Assembly (NCBI GenBank): GCA_944321765.1
Contig: CALUMQ010000026.1
Location: 62,001 to 126,000, forward strand
Direction of reading: 5' to 3'
Length of the DNA: 64,000 nucleotides
Origin: an uncultured Alistipes sp.
GTDB taxonomy: Bacteria; Bacteroidota; Bacteroidia; Bacteroidales; Rikenellaceae
Shown here: one piece after another, positions 33,362-43,136 of the stretch
Layout of the letters: every line of letters starts with the position of its first letter
Numbering within the stretch: the stretch's first letter is position 1
Made by a program: the position numbers and the translations under genes
Notes under the pieces: model-generated
What the model saw: only the letters and a program-made list of their open reading frames with translations
What the model was told of the DNA's origin: nothing
The model's database searches: none

Positions 33362-33877
33362 ATGTACCGCGATCACGAATTCGATCCCGTGACTCCCGAC
33401 GAGGAGCAGCGCCGCCGCGAGGAGGCGGAGTTCGCGCGCCGCGTGCGGCGCGAGGTGCGGCGCATGGAGCGCGGCGAGGCCGACGAGGACATCCGCGCCG
33501 ACGAGGAGGCCGAGGCCGCCGAGCGGGCCGAAGCCATCGCCCGCGAGCGTCGCGAGCGGCGGCGGCGATCGAGCATGCTCTGGCAGCTGATCTCGGGGTC
33601 GATCCTCGTGCGCGAGGGGGTCTCGAAATACTATCCCTACATGCTGACCATCGCCGGGATGTTCTTCCTGAGCATCGTGGTGATGTTCTGGTCGCTGCAC
33701 CTCGACCGGCGCTTCTCGCGCCTCGACAGCGAGGTGCAGATGCTGCGCGAGCGGTCGATCCGCCTGCAGGAGCAGCGCTACCGGCGCACGACCCATTCGG
33801 CCATCGTCGAAGAGCTCCGGGCGCGCGGCATCGAGCTGCAGGACCCCGCGGGCCCGGGCGAGATCATCGAAAACTGA
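33362..33877 (+). CDS. ftsL: FtsL-like cell division protein
   Basis: A 171-residue single-pass membrane protein in the ftsL position between rsmH and ftsI. A very charged Arg/Glu-rich cytoplasmic region (about 1-78) is followed by a TM helix (about 93-115, MLTIAGMFFLSIVVMFWSL) and a periplasmic coiled coil (about 116-155, LDSEVQMLRERSIRLQEQ) ending GIELQDP. Sequence conservation in FtsL is low, so the call rests on topology and position. The cytoplasmic tail is longer than in E. coli FtsL. Confidence 0.85.
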   Translation: MYRDHEFDPVTPDEEQRRREEAEFARRVRREVRRMERGEADEDIRADEEAEAAERAEAIARERRERRRRSSMLWQLISGSILVREGVSKYYPYMLTIAGMFFLSIVVMFWSLHLDRRFSRLDSEVQMLRERSIRLQEQRYRRTTHSAIVEELRARGIELQDPAGPGEIIEN

Positions 33878-33903
33878 CCGTTGAGAAGAAGCGTTGAGAA
33901 GAG

Positions 33904-36165
33904 ATGAAGGAGGAACGATCGAAAATCAAAAGCGACATCCTGCTGCGCGTGCGGCTGCTCTATGCGTTGTTCATCCTCGCAGGGGCCGTCGTGCTGGGGC
34001 GCATCATCTGGGTGCAGCTCTTCAGCGCCGAGGTGGCCTTCAACGCCGACCGCCTGGCGCGGAGGATCTTCACCGAGGAGGTGATCCCGGCGCAGCGGGG
34101 CAGCATCCTCTCGCGCGACGGCGAGCCGCTGGCCACGTCGATCTTCCGCTACCAGGCGGCCTTCGACTTCGCCTCGCCGGGTCTCGACTCGGTGAAGACC
34201 TTCCACGAGCAGGCCGACTCGCTCTCGAAGCTCCTTGCGGCCTTCTTCAAGGACCGCTCCGCCGCGGAGTACGCGCGCTTCTTCCGCCGGGAGCACGCCC
34301 GCCGCTACCGGCTGGTGAATCCCCGCGACACCTCCTACGTGCGGTCCAGGGGATGGCTGGCGCGCATCATGGACCGGCTGCGCGGCGAGGAGTACATCCA
34401 TAAACGCATCTACGACACGATCCGCGACCATACGCCGGTGAACATCTTTCCGCGCGAGGTGGACTATGCCGAGTGGGAGACGCTGCGGCGCTACCCGCTG
34501 CTGAACTGGAACATGGGCATGGTCTACCGCCTGGTTGAGCGCGACGAGCGCATCTATCCGCAGGGGGAGCTGGCGCGCCGCACGATCGGACTGATCGGCG
34601 ACCGCGGCAACTACGGCATCGAGGAGGCCTACCGCGAGGAGCTGGCCGGGCGTGACGGACGCGTGACGCGCCAGCGCATCGCCCGGGGCTTCTACGGATG
34701 GGTGGCCGGGGCCGAGCACGAGGATCCGGAGGACGGGTGCGACATCGTCACCACGCTGGACCTCGACCTGCAGGACGTGGCCGACAAGGCGCTGCGGCGT
34801 CAGCTGGAGGCGCAGAACGCCCTGTGGGGCACGACGATCGTCATGGAGGTCCACACGGGCGAGATTCTGGCGATGGTCAACCTCGGACGCAATGCCGACG
34901 GGACGTACGCCGAGCGCGAGAACTACGCCCTGAGCCGCTCGATGGAGCCCGGTTCGACCTTCAAGCTGGCGACGATGCTCACGCTGCTCGACGACGCGCG
35001 GATGCCCGCCTCGACGCTCTATGACACGCACAACGGCGATCCGGTGACGGTTGGCCCGGCGAAGAATATCCGCGACTCGCACCGCGGCGACCATGAGATC
35101 GACTTCCGCCGGGCGGTGGCCTCGTCGTCGAACGTCTACTTCGCCCGGGCGGTGTGGGACCGCTACGGCATCACGGGCAAGAAACAGGCGTACAGCGACT
35201 ACCTGCATAACGAACTCCACCTGGGCGAGACGGTGGGTCTCGAACGCCTCGGGGAGCGGAAGCCGTCGATCACCACCGACTGGAAGGTTCCCGACCCGGG
35301 GGTGATGCTGGTGAAGATGGCCTACGGCTACCGCGTGCAGCTGGCGCCGATCCAGATGATCACCTTCTACAACGCCATCGCCAACGGCGGGCGGATGATC
35401 TCCCCGGTGCTGGTGCGCGAGATGCGCCGCAACGGACGCACCGAGGAGCGCTTCGAGAGCCGCACGATCGCCTCGTCGATCGCTTCGCGGGCGGCGCTTC
35501 AGGAGGTGAGCCGCTGCCTGCAGGCCGTCTGCACCGAAGGCACGGCGAGCAGCTTCTTCCGCGACACGACGCACGTGCGCGTTGCGGCGAAGACCGGCAC
35601 GGCGCAGATCACCGACGCGCGGAGCCGCGAGGGACGCTACTACCTGGGGTCGATGATCGCCTACTTCCCGGCCGACGCCCCGCGCTACACGGTGCTGACG
35701 ACCATCGAGACGCGTGCGCAGGCGGGCAAGGCCTACTACGGAGGGCCGCTGGCCGGTCCGGTCGTCAAGCGCATGGTCGACTACATCTACAACCGCGGAC
35801 AGGACTGGTACAGCCGCCTGGAGACCGGCGGACGGCACTGCTATCCGGAGCGGGTCAAGGGGGGCGACATTACGCGGATCCGCCGCGTGACGGACCGTTT
35901 GTCGCCGCGCACGTCGTTCGACCACCGCACGGGGTGGGGGCGTGCGCAGGTCGACAGCCTCTCGCGCGTGACGATCTCGTCGCTCGACGAGTCGCTGGAC
36001 CGCATGCCCGACGTGCGCGGCATGGGGCTGAAGGATGCGCTTTTCCTGCTCGAAAGCCGCGGCCTGCGGGTGCGCTTCTCGGGACAGGGGGCCGTCGTGC
36101 AGCAGTCGCCGGCGCCCGGGGCACGGGTCTCGGCCGGGATGGCGGCCTCGGTCACGTTGAAATGA
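33904..36165 (+). CDS. ftsI: Division-specific penicillin-binding protein (transpeptidase) with PASTA domain
   Basis: The septal peptidoglycan transpeptidase partnering with FtsW. A 753-residue class B PBP: TM (about 18-38), dimerisation domain starting PAQRGSILSRDGEPLATS, and transpeptidase domain with Ser351 in EPGSTFKL, SxN motif in ASSSNVYFAR and KTGTAQ. A C-terminal PASTA repeat (about 700-753, MPDVRGMGLKDALFLL) is present, as in many Bacteroidota FtsI. murE follows 20 nt downstream. Confidence 0.95.
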   Translation: MKEERSKIKSDILLRVRLLYALFILAGAVVLGRIIWVQLFSAEVAFNADRLARRIFTEEVIPAQRGSILSRDGEPLATSIFRYQAAFDFASPGLDSVKTFHEQADSLSKLLAAFFKDRSAAEYARFFRREHARRYRLVNPRDTSYVRSRGWLARIMDRLRGEEYIHKRIYDTIRDHTPVNIFPREVDYAEWETLRRYPLLNWNMGMVYRLVERDERIYPQGELARRTIGLIGDRGNYGIEEAYREELAGRDGRVTRQRIARGFYGWVAGAEHEDPEDGCDIVTTLDLDLQDVADKALRRQLEAQNALWGTTIVMEVHTGEILAMVNLGRNADGTYAERENYALSRSMEPGSTFKLATMLTLLDDARMPASTLYDTHNGDPVTVGPAKNIRDSHRGDHEIDFRRAVASSSNVYFARAVWDRYGITGKKQAYSDYLHNELHLGETVGLERLGERKPSITTDWKVPDPGVMLVKMAYGYRVQLAPIQMITFYNAIANGGRMISPVLVREMRRNGRTEERFESRTIASSIASRAALQEVSRCLQAVCTEGTASSFFRDTTHVRVAAKTGTAQITDARSREGRYYLGSMIAYFPADAPRYTVLTTIETRAQAGKAYYGGPLAGPVVKRMVDYIYNRGQDWYSRLETGGRHCYPERVKGGDITRIRRVTDRLSPRTSFDHRTGWGRAQVDSLSRVTISSLDESLDRMPDVRGMGLKDALFLLESRGLRVRFSGQGAVVQQSPAPGARVSAGMAASVTLK

Positions 36166-36185
36166 GTGTAATTTAGGAGAACAAT

Positions 36186-37643
36186 ATGAAAGAACTCAGC
36201 GAATTGCTCCGCGAGACGCCCGTCGAGGCGTTGCACGGCGACGCGCGGACGCCTGTCGGCGGCCTGACGTACGACTCCCGGACGGTGCAGCCCGGGGACT
36301 GCTTCTTTGCCATCGTCGGCACGCAGGCCGACGGACACCGCTACATCGATGCCGCCGTCGGACGCGGCGCCGCGGCGGTTGTTTGCCAACAGCTCCCCGG
36401 GGAGCTGCACGACGGGGTGGCGTATGTCGTGGTGCGGGATTCGGCCGGAGCGATGGCCGACCTTGCCGCGGCCTTCTACGGACATCCGAGCCGGGAGCTG
36501 AAGCTCGTGGGCATCACCGGGACCAACGGCAAGACCACGACCGTGACGCTTCTCTACGACCTGGTGCGGGCCCTGGGCTGCCGCGCGGGGCTGATCTCCA
36601 CGGTGGTCTACCGCATCGACGGACGCGAGATCGAGGCGACGCACACCACGCCGGACCCGATCCGCCTGAACGCCATGATGCGCGAGATGGTCGACGCCGG
36701 GTGCGGCTACTGCTTCATGGAGTGCTCGTCGCACGCCATCGTGCAGGAGCGGATCCGGGGTCTCGACTTCGCCGGGGGCATCTTCTCGAACATCACCCAC
36801 GACCACCTCGACTACCACAAGACCTTTGCCGAGTACATCCGTGCCAAGAAGCTCTTCTTCGACCATCTGCCCAAGGGGGCCTTCGCGCTGACGAACGCCG
36901 ACGACCGCAACGGCATGGTCATGGTGCAGAACACCGCCGCGTCGGTGAGCACCTACTCGCTGCGCGCGATGGCCGACTTCCGCGGACGGATCGTCGAGCT
37001 GCATCCCGACGGCATGCTGCTGCGCATCGACGGGCAGGAGGTGTGGGTCTCGCTGCTCGGGCGCTTCAACGCCTACAATCTCCTGGCGGTCTACGGCGCG
37101 GCGTGCCTGCTGGGCTTCGACCGCGGGGAGGTGCTGCGCGTGGTGTCGACGCTGCACGCCGTTGCGGGGCGTTTCGAGGTGGTGCGCGCGGCGAACGGCA
37201 CCGTGGCCATCGTCGACTACGCCCATACGCCCGATGCGCTGGAGAACGTGCTGCAGACGGTCGGGGAGCTTCGCCGGCCCGGGCAGCAGCTTCTGGTGGT
37301 GTGCGGATGCGGCGGCGACCGCGACCGCACGAAGCGCCCCGAGATGGCGGCCATCGCCGTGAAGTACGCCTCGACGGCGATCTTCACCTCGGACAACCCG
37401 CGCCACGAATCCCCGGAGGCGATTCTCGACGAGATGACCGCGGGGCTCGACACCGCGACGCGCTGGCTGCGCATCACGGACCGCGCCGAGGCGATCCGCA
37501 CGGCGGTGCTGATGTCGCACCCGGGCGACCTGATCCTCATTGCCGGCAAGGGACACGAGACCTACCAGATCGTGGGCGACGTAAAACACCATTTCGACGA
37601 CCGTGAGGAGGTTCGCCGGGCCTTTGAAACGCTGCTGAAATGA
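36186..37643 (+). CDS. murE: UDP-MurNAc-tripeptide synthetase (meso-diaminopimelate-adding)
   Basis: Adds the third peptide residue to UDP-MurNAc-L-Ala-D-Glu in the cytoplasm. It has 485 residues. The ATP loop is GITGTNGKTTT, the central domain has HTTPDPIRLN and ECSSHAI, and the ligase domain has DYAHTPDALENVL and the DNPRHE motif, which marks meso-diaminopimelate as the added amino acid. In most Bacteroidota mraY comes next. Here the stop codon overlaps the start of a DUF1573 gene by 4 nt (ATGA), and mraY lies 16 kb away. Confidence 0.96.
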   Translation: MKELSELLRETPVEALHGDARTPVGGLTYDSRTVQPGDCFFAIVGTQADGHRYIDAAVGRGAAAVVCQQLPGELHDGVAYVVVRDSAGAMADLAAAFYGHPSRELKLVGITGTNGKTTTVTLLYDLVRALGCRAGLISTVVYRIDGREIEATHTTPDPIRLNAMMREMVDAGCGYCFMECSSHAIVQERIRGLDFAGGIFSNITHDHLDYHKTFAEYIRAKKLFFDHLPKGAFALTNADDRNGMVMVQNTAASVSTYSLRAMADFRGRIVELHPDGMLLRIDGQEVWVSLLGRFNAYNLLAVYGAACLLGFDRGEVLRVVSTLHAVAGRFEVVRAANGTVAIVDYAHTPDALENVLQTVGELRRPGQQLLVVCGCGGDRDRTKRPEMAAIAVKYASTAIFTSDNPRHESPEAILDEMTAGLDTATRWLRITDRAEAIRTAVLMSHPGDLILIAGKGHETYQIVGDVKHHFDDREEVRRAFETLLK

Positions 37644-38524
37644 GACGCCGTCCGATGTTGCTCCTTGCGGCGGCATGCGTCGCCGCGGCGGCCGTAGGGT
37701 TGCTTTGCGCACGTCCCGGCGCGGCCTCCGATCCGGCGGCTTCTGCGGCTGCGGCTTCCGATCCGGAGGCCTTTGCGGTTTCCGATCCGGCGTTCTCTGC
37801 GACGGCCTCCGACCCGGCGGTCTCCGATGCCGCCTCCGGAGATGAGCCGGCCGGCCCGTCGGCGCTGCTCTTTGACCGCACGACGGCCGACCTGGGCACC
37901 ATCTCCGAGGATGACGCCCCCGTCGCCGTGGAGTTCCCGTTCCGCAACGGCGGGACGTCGCCGGTCGTCGTCACACAGGTCCGCACCACCTGCGGATGCA
38001 CGATCCCCGAGTACCCCCGGGAGCCGATCCGCCCCGGGGCCGGCGGCACGATCCGCGTGACGTTCCACCCCAAGGGACACCCGGGCGCCCTGCACCGCAG
38101 CGTGCGGGTCTGCACGGCGGAGGCGGCTGCAGGCGCCGAGACGGTGCTCACGCTCGTCGGCACCGTCACGCCGACGTCCGATCCCTATCCCCATTTCGCC
38201 CACCGCATGGGGGCCCTGCGGCTGATGCAGCGTCAGGTGAAGTTCGGCAAGGTCTCCGCGCAACGTCCCTCCGCCGTGCGGATCCATGTGGTCAACGGCG
38301 GAACCCGCACGCTCGATCTTGCGGTCCAGGGGCTTCCGCCGACGGTGACCTTCCGCTGCGAACCGGCGCAGCTCGCCCCGGGCGAGGAGGGTGATCTCTG
38401 CTTCCGGATCGATCCCGTGGACACGATGGCCAAGGGGGATTTCTCGGCGCTGGTCCTGCTGCTGGGCACCGGCGAACCCCGTCCGACGGAGTGTTCGATA
38501 CGCCTCTCGGCAACGGTTTTTTAG
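37640..38524 (+). CDS. DUF1573 exported protein with Ser/Ala/Asp repeat linker
   Basis: A 294-residue exported protein translationally coupled to murE (ATGA overlap). An N-terminal hydrophobic signal (MLLLAAACVAAAAVGLLCA) is followed by a repeat linker (about 35-75) of SDPA, SDPE and SDPAF units, then an Ig-like DUF1573 domain (about 80-175) with the family's TTCGCTIPEYP and a second beta-sandwich (about 180-294). DUF1573 proteins are common in Bacteroidota, but their role is unknown; envelope or periplasmic location is inferred. It is the last gene before the inserted minus-strand operon. Confidence 0.78.
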   Translation: MRRRPMLLLAAACVAAAAVGLLCARPGAASDPAASAAAASDPEAFAVSDPAFSATASDPAVSDAASGDEPAGPSALLFDRTTADLGTISEDDAPVAVEFPFRNGGTSPVVVTQVRTTCGCTIPEYPREPIRPGAGGTIRVTFHPKGHPGALHRSVRVCTAEAAAGAETVLTLVGTVTPTSDPYPHFAHRMGALRLMQRQVKFGKVSAQRPSAVRIHVVNGGTRTLDLAVQGLPPTVTFRCEPAQLAPGEEGDLCFRIDPVDTMAKGDFSALVLLLGTGEPRPTECSIRLSATVF

Positions 38525-38585
38525 CCGGTTGTGCGGCGGCGGATGCGCGCGGCGTAAAATCCCTCGCCCGCGTGGTGAACGCATG

Positions 38586-38621
38586 AAAAAAGGGGGCGTC
38601 CGTTCGTCGGACGCCCCCTTT
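38586..38621. terminator. Strong terminator ending the lipoprotein operon
   Basis: An 11-bp stem, GGGGGCGTCCG (38592-38602) with CGGACGCCCCC (38608-38618), loop TTCGT. On the minus strand it is followed by six T residues (complement of 38586-38591). It may also stop plus-strand transcription from the murE side (TTT). Confidence 0.85.
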
Positions 38622-38644
38622 GTCGCTTGCGGGAGTCGCTGCGT

Positions 38645-39646
38645 CTACTCGAAGTACTCGATCTGACGCTCCAGCGGATATTGCTCCTCCGTGTTGAGGT
38701 AAGTGCGCAGGGCGCCGGTCCAGTTGCCGTGGGCGTCGAACTCCTGGAAGTCATCCTGATACTGCTCGACGAAGAATCCCGCAGCCTCGCTGTCGGGGCA
38801 CCAGACCTTGGCCAGGTCGCCCTTGTCCGAATAGAGATACTCGATCCTGGTGAGCAGTGCGCCGTCCTCTCCGGGCTGATAGCTCTCCTCCAGAACGGGG
38901 TAGCCCGGGACGTTGGTGCTGAAGGTCGTCACGCTGCGCTGCTCGTCGCTGCTCTCCTCGATGCGCAGGGGCGAACCGTCCTCATTCCACGTGTAGAGGG
39001 TCGTCGATGCCACGAGGCCCGTCGTTGCGGCGCTCTTGGGGTAGCCGTTCTCGAAGGTGATCTCCGTACGGCTCGTTCCCGTGAAGCTCTTCGTCGTGAG
39101 AATGGCCTTGTCGTTCTCCCAGGTCAGCAGCTCCTGGCCATCGGCGCTTGCGACCTTCACCAGGCCGCGCACGAGGAAGATCCGCAGATCGCCCATCGAC
39201 AGCGGCAGCGGCACGTAGTTGTCGTGGTCGCCGTAGGTGAGCGTGTACTCGGTCTCGGCGCCGAAATCTACCGCCTTGATCGAGCTCAGGCGTCCCTCGG
39301 CGTCGTAGGAGTATTCGCTGACCGTCGTCGGGATGTTGTACTCGAAGGTGCCCGACAGCCCGATGGGATCGTATTTGACGAGTCGTCCCTGGGCGTCAAA
39401 CTCCTTGCTGTTGAGGAAAAAGTAGCCCGTCTCCTCTTCGGTGGGACCCTGCATGACCACTTGCGTCGTAGCGCTGCGGACCGGGCCGGACAGAGACATC
39501 ATTTCGCGTGCGGAGGTCTCCCAGAAGACCGGGTTCGGGGTCTTGCCGCCTCCGTTTCCATTCTCATCATCTTTCCCACAGGAGGTGCATGCTGCCGCCA
39601 GCAGCAGGGCCGGGATAAACCAGCGCACGGATTTTTCGAAAAGCAT
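38645..39646 (-). CDS. Lipoprotein with YD/RHS-like beta repeats, function unknown
   Basis: A 333-residue lipoprotein (lipobox TSC before GKDDENGNGGG, an acidic surface-export-type start). The body shows short beta-strand repeats such as KEFDAQGRLVKY, SEYSYDAEGRLSSI, TLYTWNEDGSPLRI, IEYLYSDKGDLAKV and EFDAHGNWTGAL, similar to YD/RHS-type repeats. No catalytic motif. Last gene of the eight-gene SusCD/LRR operon, 53 nt after the LRR gene, and followed by a strong terminator. Confidence 0.65.
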   Translation of the reverse strand: MLFEKSVRWFIPALLLAAACTSCGKDDENGNGGGKTPNPVFWETSAREMMSLSGPVRSATTQVVMQGPTEEETGYFFLNSKEFDAQGRLVKYDPIGLSGTFEYNIPTTVSEYSYDAEGRLSSIKAVDFGAETEYTLTYGDHDNYVPLPLSMGDLRIFLVRGLVKVASADGQELLTWENDKAILTTKSFTGTSRTEITFENGYPKSAATTGLVASTTLYTWNEDGSPLRIEESSDEQRSVTTFSTNVPGYPVLEESYQPGEDGALLTRIEYLYSDKGDLAKVWCPDSEAAGFFVEQYQDDFQEFDAHGNWTGALRTYLNTEEQYPLERQIEYFE

Positions 39647-39699
39647 TTTCTTGGTGTTTGGTTAAAAAATCGGGTTGAACGTAAATTGCGGATTGTCCG

Positions 39700-41484
39700 T
39701 TATCTCGAGAAGGTCTCGGAGAACGTCACGCCGGGCGAGCCGATGCGGCATACGCGGACGTAGTCGAAGGTCGGGATCTCGGCGCGGGTCTGGGTCCCGA
39801 CCGTCGCGGGAAGGTTGCCGTCGGCCAGCCGCTTGATCTCCTCGATCGGGCCCCACGAAGCGGGCGTTGTCCACTTCAGCTGCGGGCACTCCTGCACGAA
39901 GAGGGCGCTGAAGGCTGCGGGTTTTCCGCTCTCGTCCGCCGCGAATCCGAAGTCGTCGGGTAGCGACACGAGGCTCTGGCAGCCGGCCATCGAGAGCTTC
40001 GAGAGCTTGGTGTTGGCCGAGAAGTCGATTGCAGAAATCGTCGTGAAGGCGTTTTCGTCGAGCTGCAGGCTCAGCAGCTCGGGGCAGCCGCTCACGTCGG
40101 GCATCTGCGTGAGTCCGCAGCGCGAGAGGTCGATATGGATCAGCTTGTCGTGGGCAATGGCCGGGGCGCTGCCGAGGGGGTTGCCCGAGGCCATGAGCTG
40201 TTCGAGGCGCGGCATCTGCGCAAGCTGCCCGGCGGGCAGCGACGTGAAGGCGTTGTCGTCGAGCGACAGCCCCACCATCTGCGCCTCGCACACGGCCTGG
40301 GGAATCTCCGTCAGCCCGCAGTCGCGGAGCATGAGCGTCGTCAGCGAGGGGTTCTCCTTGATCGACGAGGGGAACTGTGCCAGGTGCAGTCCGTCGAGAC
40401 GGGCCTCGCGCAGAACGGTGTTGCCTGCGAAGAAGTCGTCGGGCAGCTCGGTGATCGGGTTGTAGCCCAGATCGAGCTTCGCGAGCGACGGCATGTCGGC
40501 GAGCTTGAAGCCGAGGGAGCCTATCTGCGTGTTGTTCAGCGTGAGCGAGTACATCTTCGACAGGCGGCCGAAGCTCTCGGGGAGCGCCTTGACCGGCGTG
40601 TCGACGATCGTCAGCTCCGAAAGCAGCGGGCAATCGCCCAGATCCTCCGGAAGGCTCTCGAGGCTGCCGCAGTTCGAGATGAGCATGTGCTCGAGGTAGC
40701 GCAGTTCGGGAATACCCTCGGGCAGGCTCTTGAGGTTCGGGAGGTTGATGAGCGTGATCTGCGAGAGCGTCACGATGCGGTTGATGCACTCCGGGAGGTG
40801 GTCCATTTCGAGGAACGGCGAGGGTTTCATCTCTACCAGGATGCCGTTTTCGTCATAGACGGGCAGTGATCCCGAGAAGTTGAGTCCGATCAGTGCGAGT
40901 TTGTTGCCGTAGTCGTCCTCCTCGAACTCGAGGTAATCCCAGTCGGCGATGTTGGCGTTCATGTCCCAGGGCCAGAGCTCGGGGTTATCGCCCCAGACCT
41001 CGATGCAGAACCCCTTGAAGATGTTCATCAGGTAGTTGCTCGGGTAGTAGACGATCTTGACGTTGAGCGGCACGGGCATGTGTGTGAGTTCGTCGGCGCG
41101 CACCTCGAAGGTGTTGTTCTCGAGGACGTCGACCTGCAGCAGCAGCGACGCGTTGGCGGCGTAGGCCTCGTAGGAGACGATCTCGTACTCTCCCGGATCG
41201 AGCGCATAGGGCTCGCTGGTGACGATGTCGGCATTTCCCGAGACGCGGATGGTCGGAAGGACGATCTTCTCCCCGTTCTTGCGCAGGGTGATCTTCACGG
41301 CGGCAATGTCATCCATCTCTTCGATGGCGTTCTGGTAGACCTTGTGCCGCGAGAATTCGAAGACGACGCCCTGGTCGACGGTCGCAGGACCCTCGGTCTC
41401 CTCCTTGCTGCAGCCCGTGAAGGCTGCGGCGAGGAACGAGAGGGTCAGCAATGCGATGATTCGTGTGATATTGAGATTTTTCAT
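39700..41484 (-). CDS. Leucine-rich-repeat surface lipoprotein
   Basis: A 594-residue lipoprotein. Lipobox FTGC is followed by SKEE, an excellent match to the Bacteroides surface-export signal. A beta-rich N-terminal domain (about 35-140) precedes leucine-rich repeats (about 215-560) with units such as LPNLKSLPEGIPEL, MYSLTLNNTQIGSLG and LLSLQLDENAFTTI. It has no catalytic site and presumably mediates binding to protein or glycan. It is the third LRR protein in the operon and resembles the gene at 43137-45773 in its repeat style. Confidence 0.82.
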   Translation of the reverse strand: MKNLNITRIIALLTLSFLAAAFTGCSKEETEGPATVDQGVVFEFSRHKVYQNAIEEMDDIAAVKITLRKNGEKIVLPTIRVSGNADIVTSEPYALDPGEYEIVSYEAYAANASLLLQVDVLENNTFEVRADELTHMPVPLNVKIVYYPSNYLMNIFKGFCIEVWGDNPELWPWDMNANIADWDYLEFEEDDYGNKLALIGLNFSGSLPVYDENGILVEMKPSPFLEMDHLPECINRIVTLSQITLINLPNLKSLPEGIPELRYLEHMLISNCGSLESLPEDLGDCPLLSELTIVDTPVKALPESFGRLSKMYSLTLNNTQIGSLGFKLADMPSLAKLDLGYNPITELPDDFFAGNTVLREARLDGLHLAQFPSSIKENPSLTTLMLRDCGLTEIPQAVCEAQMVGLSLDDNAFTSLPAGQLAQMPRLEQLMASGNPLGSAPAIAHDKLIHIDLSRCGLTQMPDVSGCPELLSLQLDENAFTTISAIDFSANTKLSKLSMAGCQSLVSLPDDFGFAADESGKPAAFSALFVQECPQLKWTTPASWGPIEEIKRLADGNLPATVGTQTRAEIPTFDYVRVCRIGSPGVTFSETFSR

Positions 41485-41502
41485 GATGGATTCGGAAATT
41501 TA

Positions 41503-43113
41503 TCAGTAGGGAACGTTGTCGAAGACGCAGACTTTGCCGTCGGAGTCCTTGCCCTCCTGGCTGAAGACATAGGTGTAGGGATCCCACGACATGAGGTTCG
41601 GGTGCTTGAGCAGCCACTCCGGGAGCATTCCCGAGAGGCGGTTCCCGTTGATGGAGAACTGCTTGGCGTTGGGCAGGATCTTCGGCGTGCCCTGCAGTTC
41701 GGGGTGCTCCTTGAGGATCTCCGCGTCGGCGGGGTCGTCGCCGTACTTCGGAATCCCGGGCTCGTCGAGCGCGGGGATCTCACCCTCGAAGTAGTTGTGC
41801 GAGAGAACCAGCGTCTCGAGGTTCGACCACAGCAGCAGGTTGCGGCAGACGGTGGCCAGTTCGCCGTGCAGGCCGATCTGCGTGAGGTTGGCGTTGCTCA
41901 GGTCCAGCACCTGTTCGTGGCGGTTCTCGATGAAGCACAGCTCGCGCAGCTCGGGGAGGTTCTCCTGGTTGAGCCAGTCGGGAATCGTGCTCATGGTGTT
42001 GCCCGTGAAGGTGAGCACGCGGAGCTTCTTGAACTCCTTCAGGCACTCGTTGATGGTCGAGAATCCGTAGGCCGTGAAGTGCAGTTCGCGCAGGTTGCCG
42101 GCCAGGGGAGCGATCTCGTCGCCCATCTCGATGAACTTGTAGACGTTGTTGCCGTTGCTGAAGAACTCGATGCGCTTGGCGGCGGTGAGGAAGCCCACCT
42201 CGTAGGGGAGCGACTTGTCGGTCTTGAAGAAGGAGAAGTAGGCGGTCTTCACGCGGCCGATCTTCTCGGGAGCGAAATCCTCGTCGTCGGCATCCTTGGC
42301 CGTCCAGAGGGTGATGTCCTCCCACTGATCCATGGGTTTGTCCTCGGGGAAGGGCCAGTACATGCCCAGGTCGCGGGCGATGCATACCAGGGCGATCGAG
42401 TCGCCGCGGCGGTCGGGGGTGATCTCCGGGGCGGCATTCTGGCTGACGAGGAACTCGCCGGCCTGTACGTCGACGGGCTCGGTGGGCTCGAAGCGCAGCC
42501 GGGCCTTCTTGGCCTCGGTGACGATGTTGTTCGTCCAGTTGATGCGCACGCGCGTCGTGCGCGGGCGGTTCTTGTAGGTGAGATCCTGCGTGAACTCGTC
42601 GACCGTGAGCCAGTCGGGCGTCACCGCGCCGTTGTCGGGATCCTCGACGATGACCTGGAAGGGAACGTTGGCCGTGACGTTGAGGTCGAAATAGGTCGTG
42701 CCGAACTTTCCGTAGTCGGGGAGCTCGATGCTCGAGTTTCCGTCCTGATCCGTGGGGGTGATGGCCAGCGGATATCCCTGCTGCGAGACGTGCAGCACGA
42801 AGGGCTCTCCGTCGATGGAGAAGTTCACGTTGCCCGAGCGCTCCTCGCTCAGGTAGGTCGAGTCCACACGGATCGTGCAGAGGGTCGACGCCGTGCCGTT
42901 GGTCGGGGTGACCAGGATCCACTCATCCTCGGTGTAGGCCGACCAGTCGCCGCGTCCCGAGAGGTTGAACTCCCGGGAGCCGCCGTCGGGGCCTATCGAG
43001 AAGTCGGAGAGGTCGATGCCGGGTTTTGCCCCCTCGTCGGCAGTCTCCTCCGAGCAGGCCGCGGCGAAGATCCCCAGGCTGATGGCGGCCAAAATCCATA
43101 TTGTGCGTTTCAT
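41503..43113 (-). CDS. BACON-type plus leucine-rich-repeat surface lipoprotein
   Basis: A 536-residue lipoprotein with lipobox AAAC before SEETADE. Residues about 35-110 form a BACON-like domain (RGDWSAYTEDEWILVTP, then SGNVNFSIDGEPFVLHVSQQ), followed by a second beta domain (about 112-215) and leucine-rich repeats (about 315-520; for example LRELHFTAYGFSTI, LRVLTFTGNTMSTI, LETLVLSHNYFEGEI). BACON domains are thought to bind carbohydrate or glycoprotein. No enzyme motif. In the SusCD/LRR operon between two other LRR genes (23 and 18 nt gaps). Confidence 0.82.
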   Translation of the reverse strand: MKRTIWILAAISLGIFAAACSEETADEGAKPGIDLSDFSIGPDGGSREFNLSGRGDWSAYTEDEWILVTPTNGTASTLCTIRVDSTYLSEERSGNVNFSIDGEPFVLHVSQQGYPLAITPTDQDGNSSIELPDYGKFGTTYFDLNVTANVPFQVIVEDPDNGAVTPDWLTVDEFTQDLTYKNRPRTTRVRINWTNNIVTEAKKARLRFEPTEPVDVQAGEFLVSQNAAPEITPDRRGDSIALVCIARDLGMYWPFPEDKPMDQWEDITLWTAKDADDEDFAPEKIGRVKTAYFSFFKTDKSLPYEVGFLTAAKRIEFFSNGNNVYKFIEMGDEIAPLAGNLRELHFTAYGFSTINECLKEFKKLRVLTFTGNTMSTIPDWLNQENLPELRELCFIENRHEQVLDLSNANLTQIGLHGELATVCRNLLLWSNLETLVLSHNYFEGEIPALDEPGIPKYGDDPADAEILKEHPELQGTPKILPNAKQFSINGNRLSGMLPEWLLKHPNLMSWDPYTYVFSQEGKDSDGKVCVFDNVPY

Positions 43114-43136
43114 GTTCGATGCTTTCGGTTAAAGGG

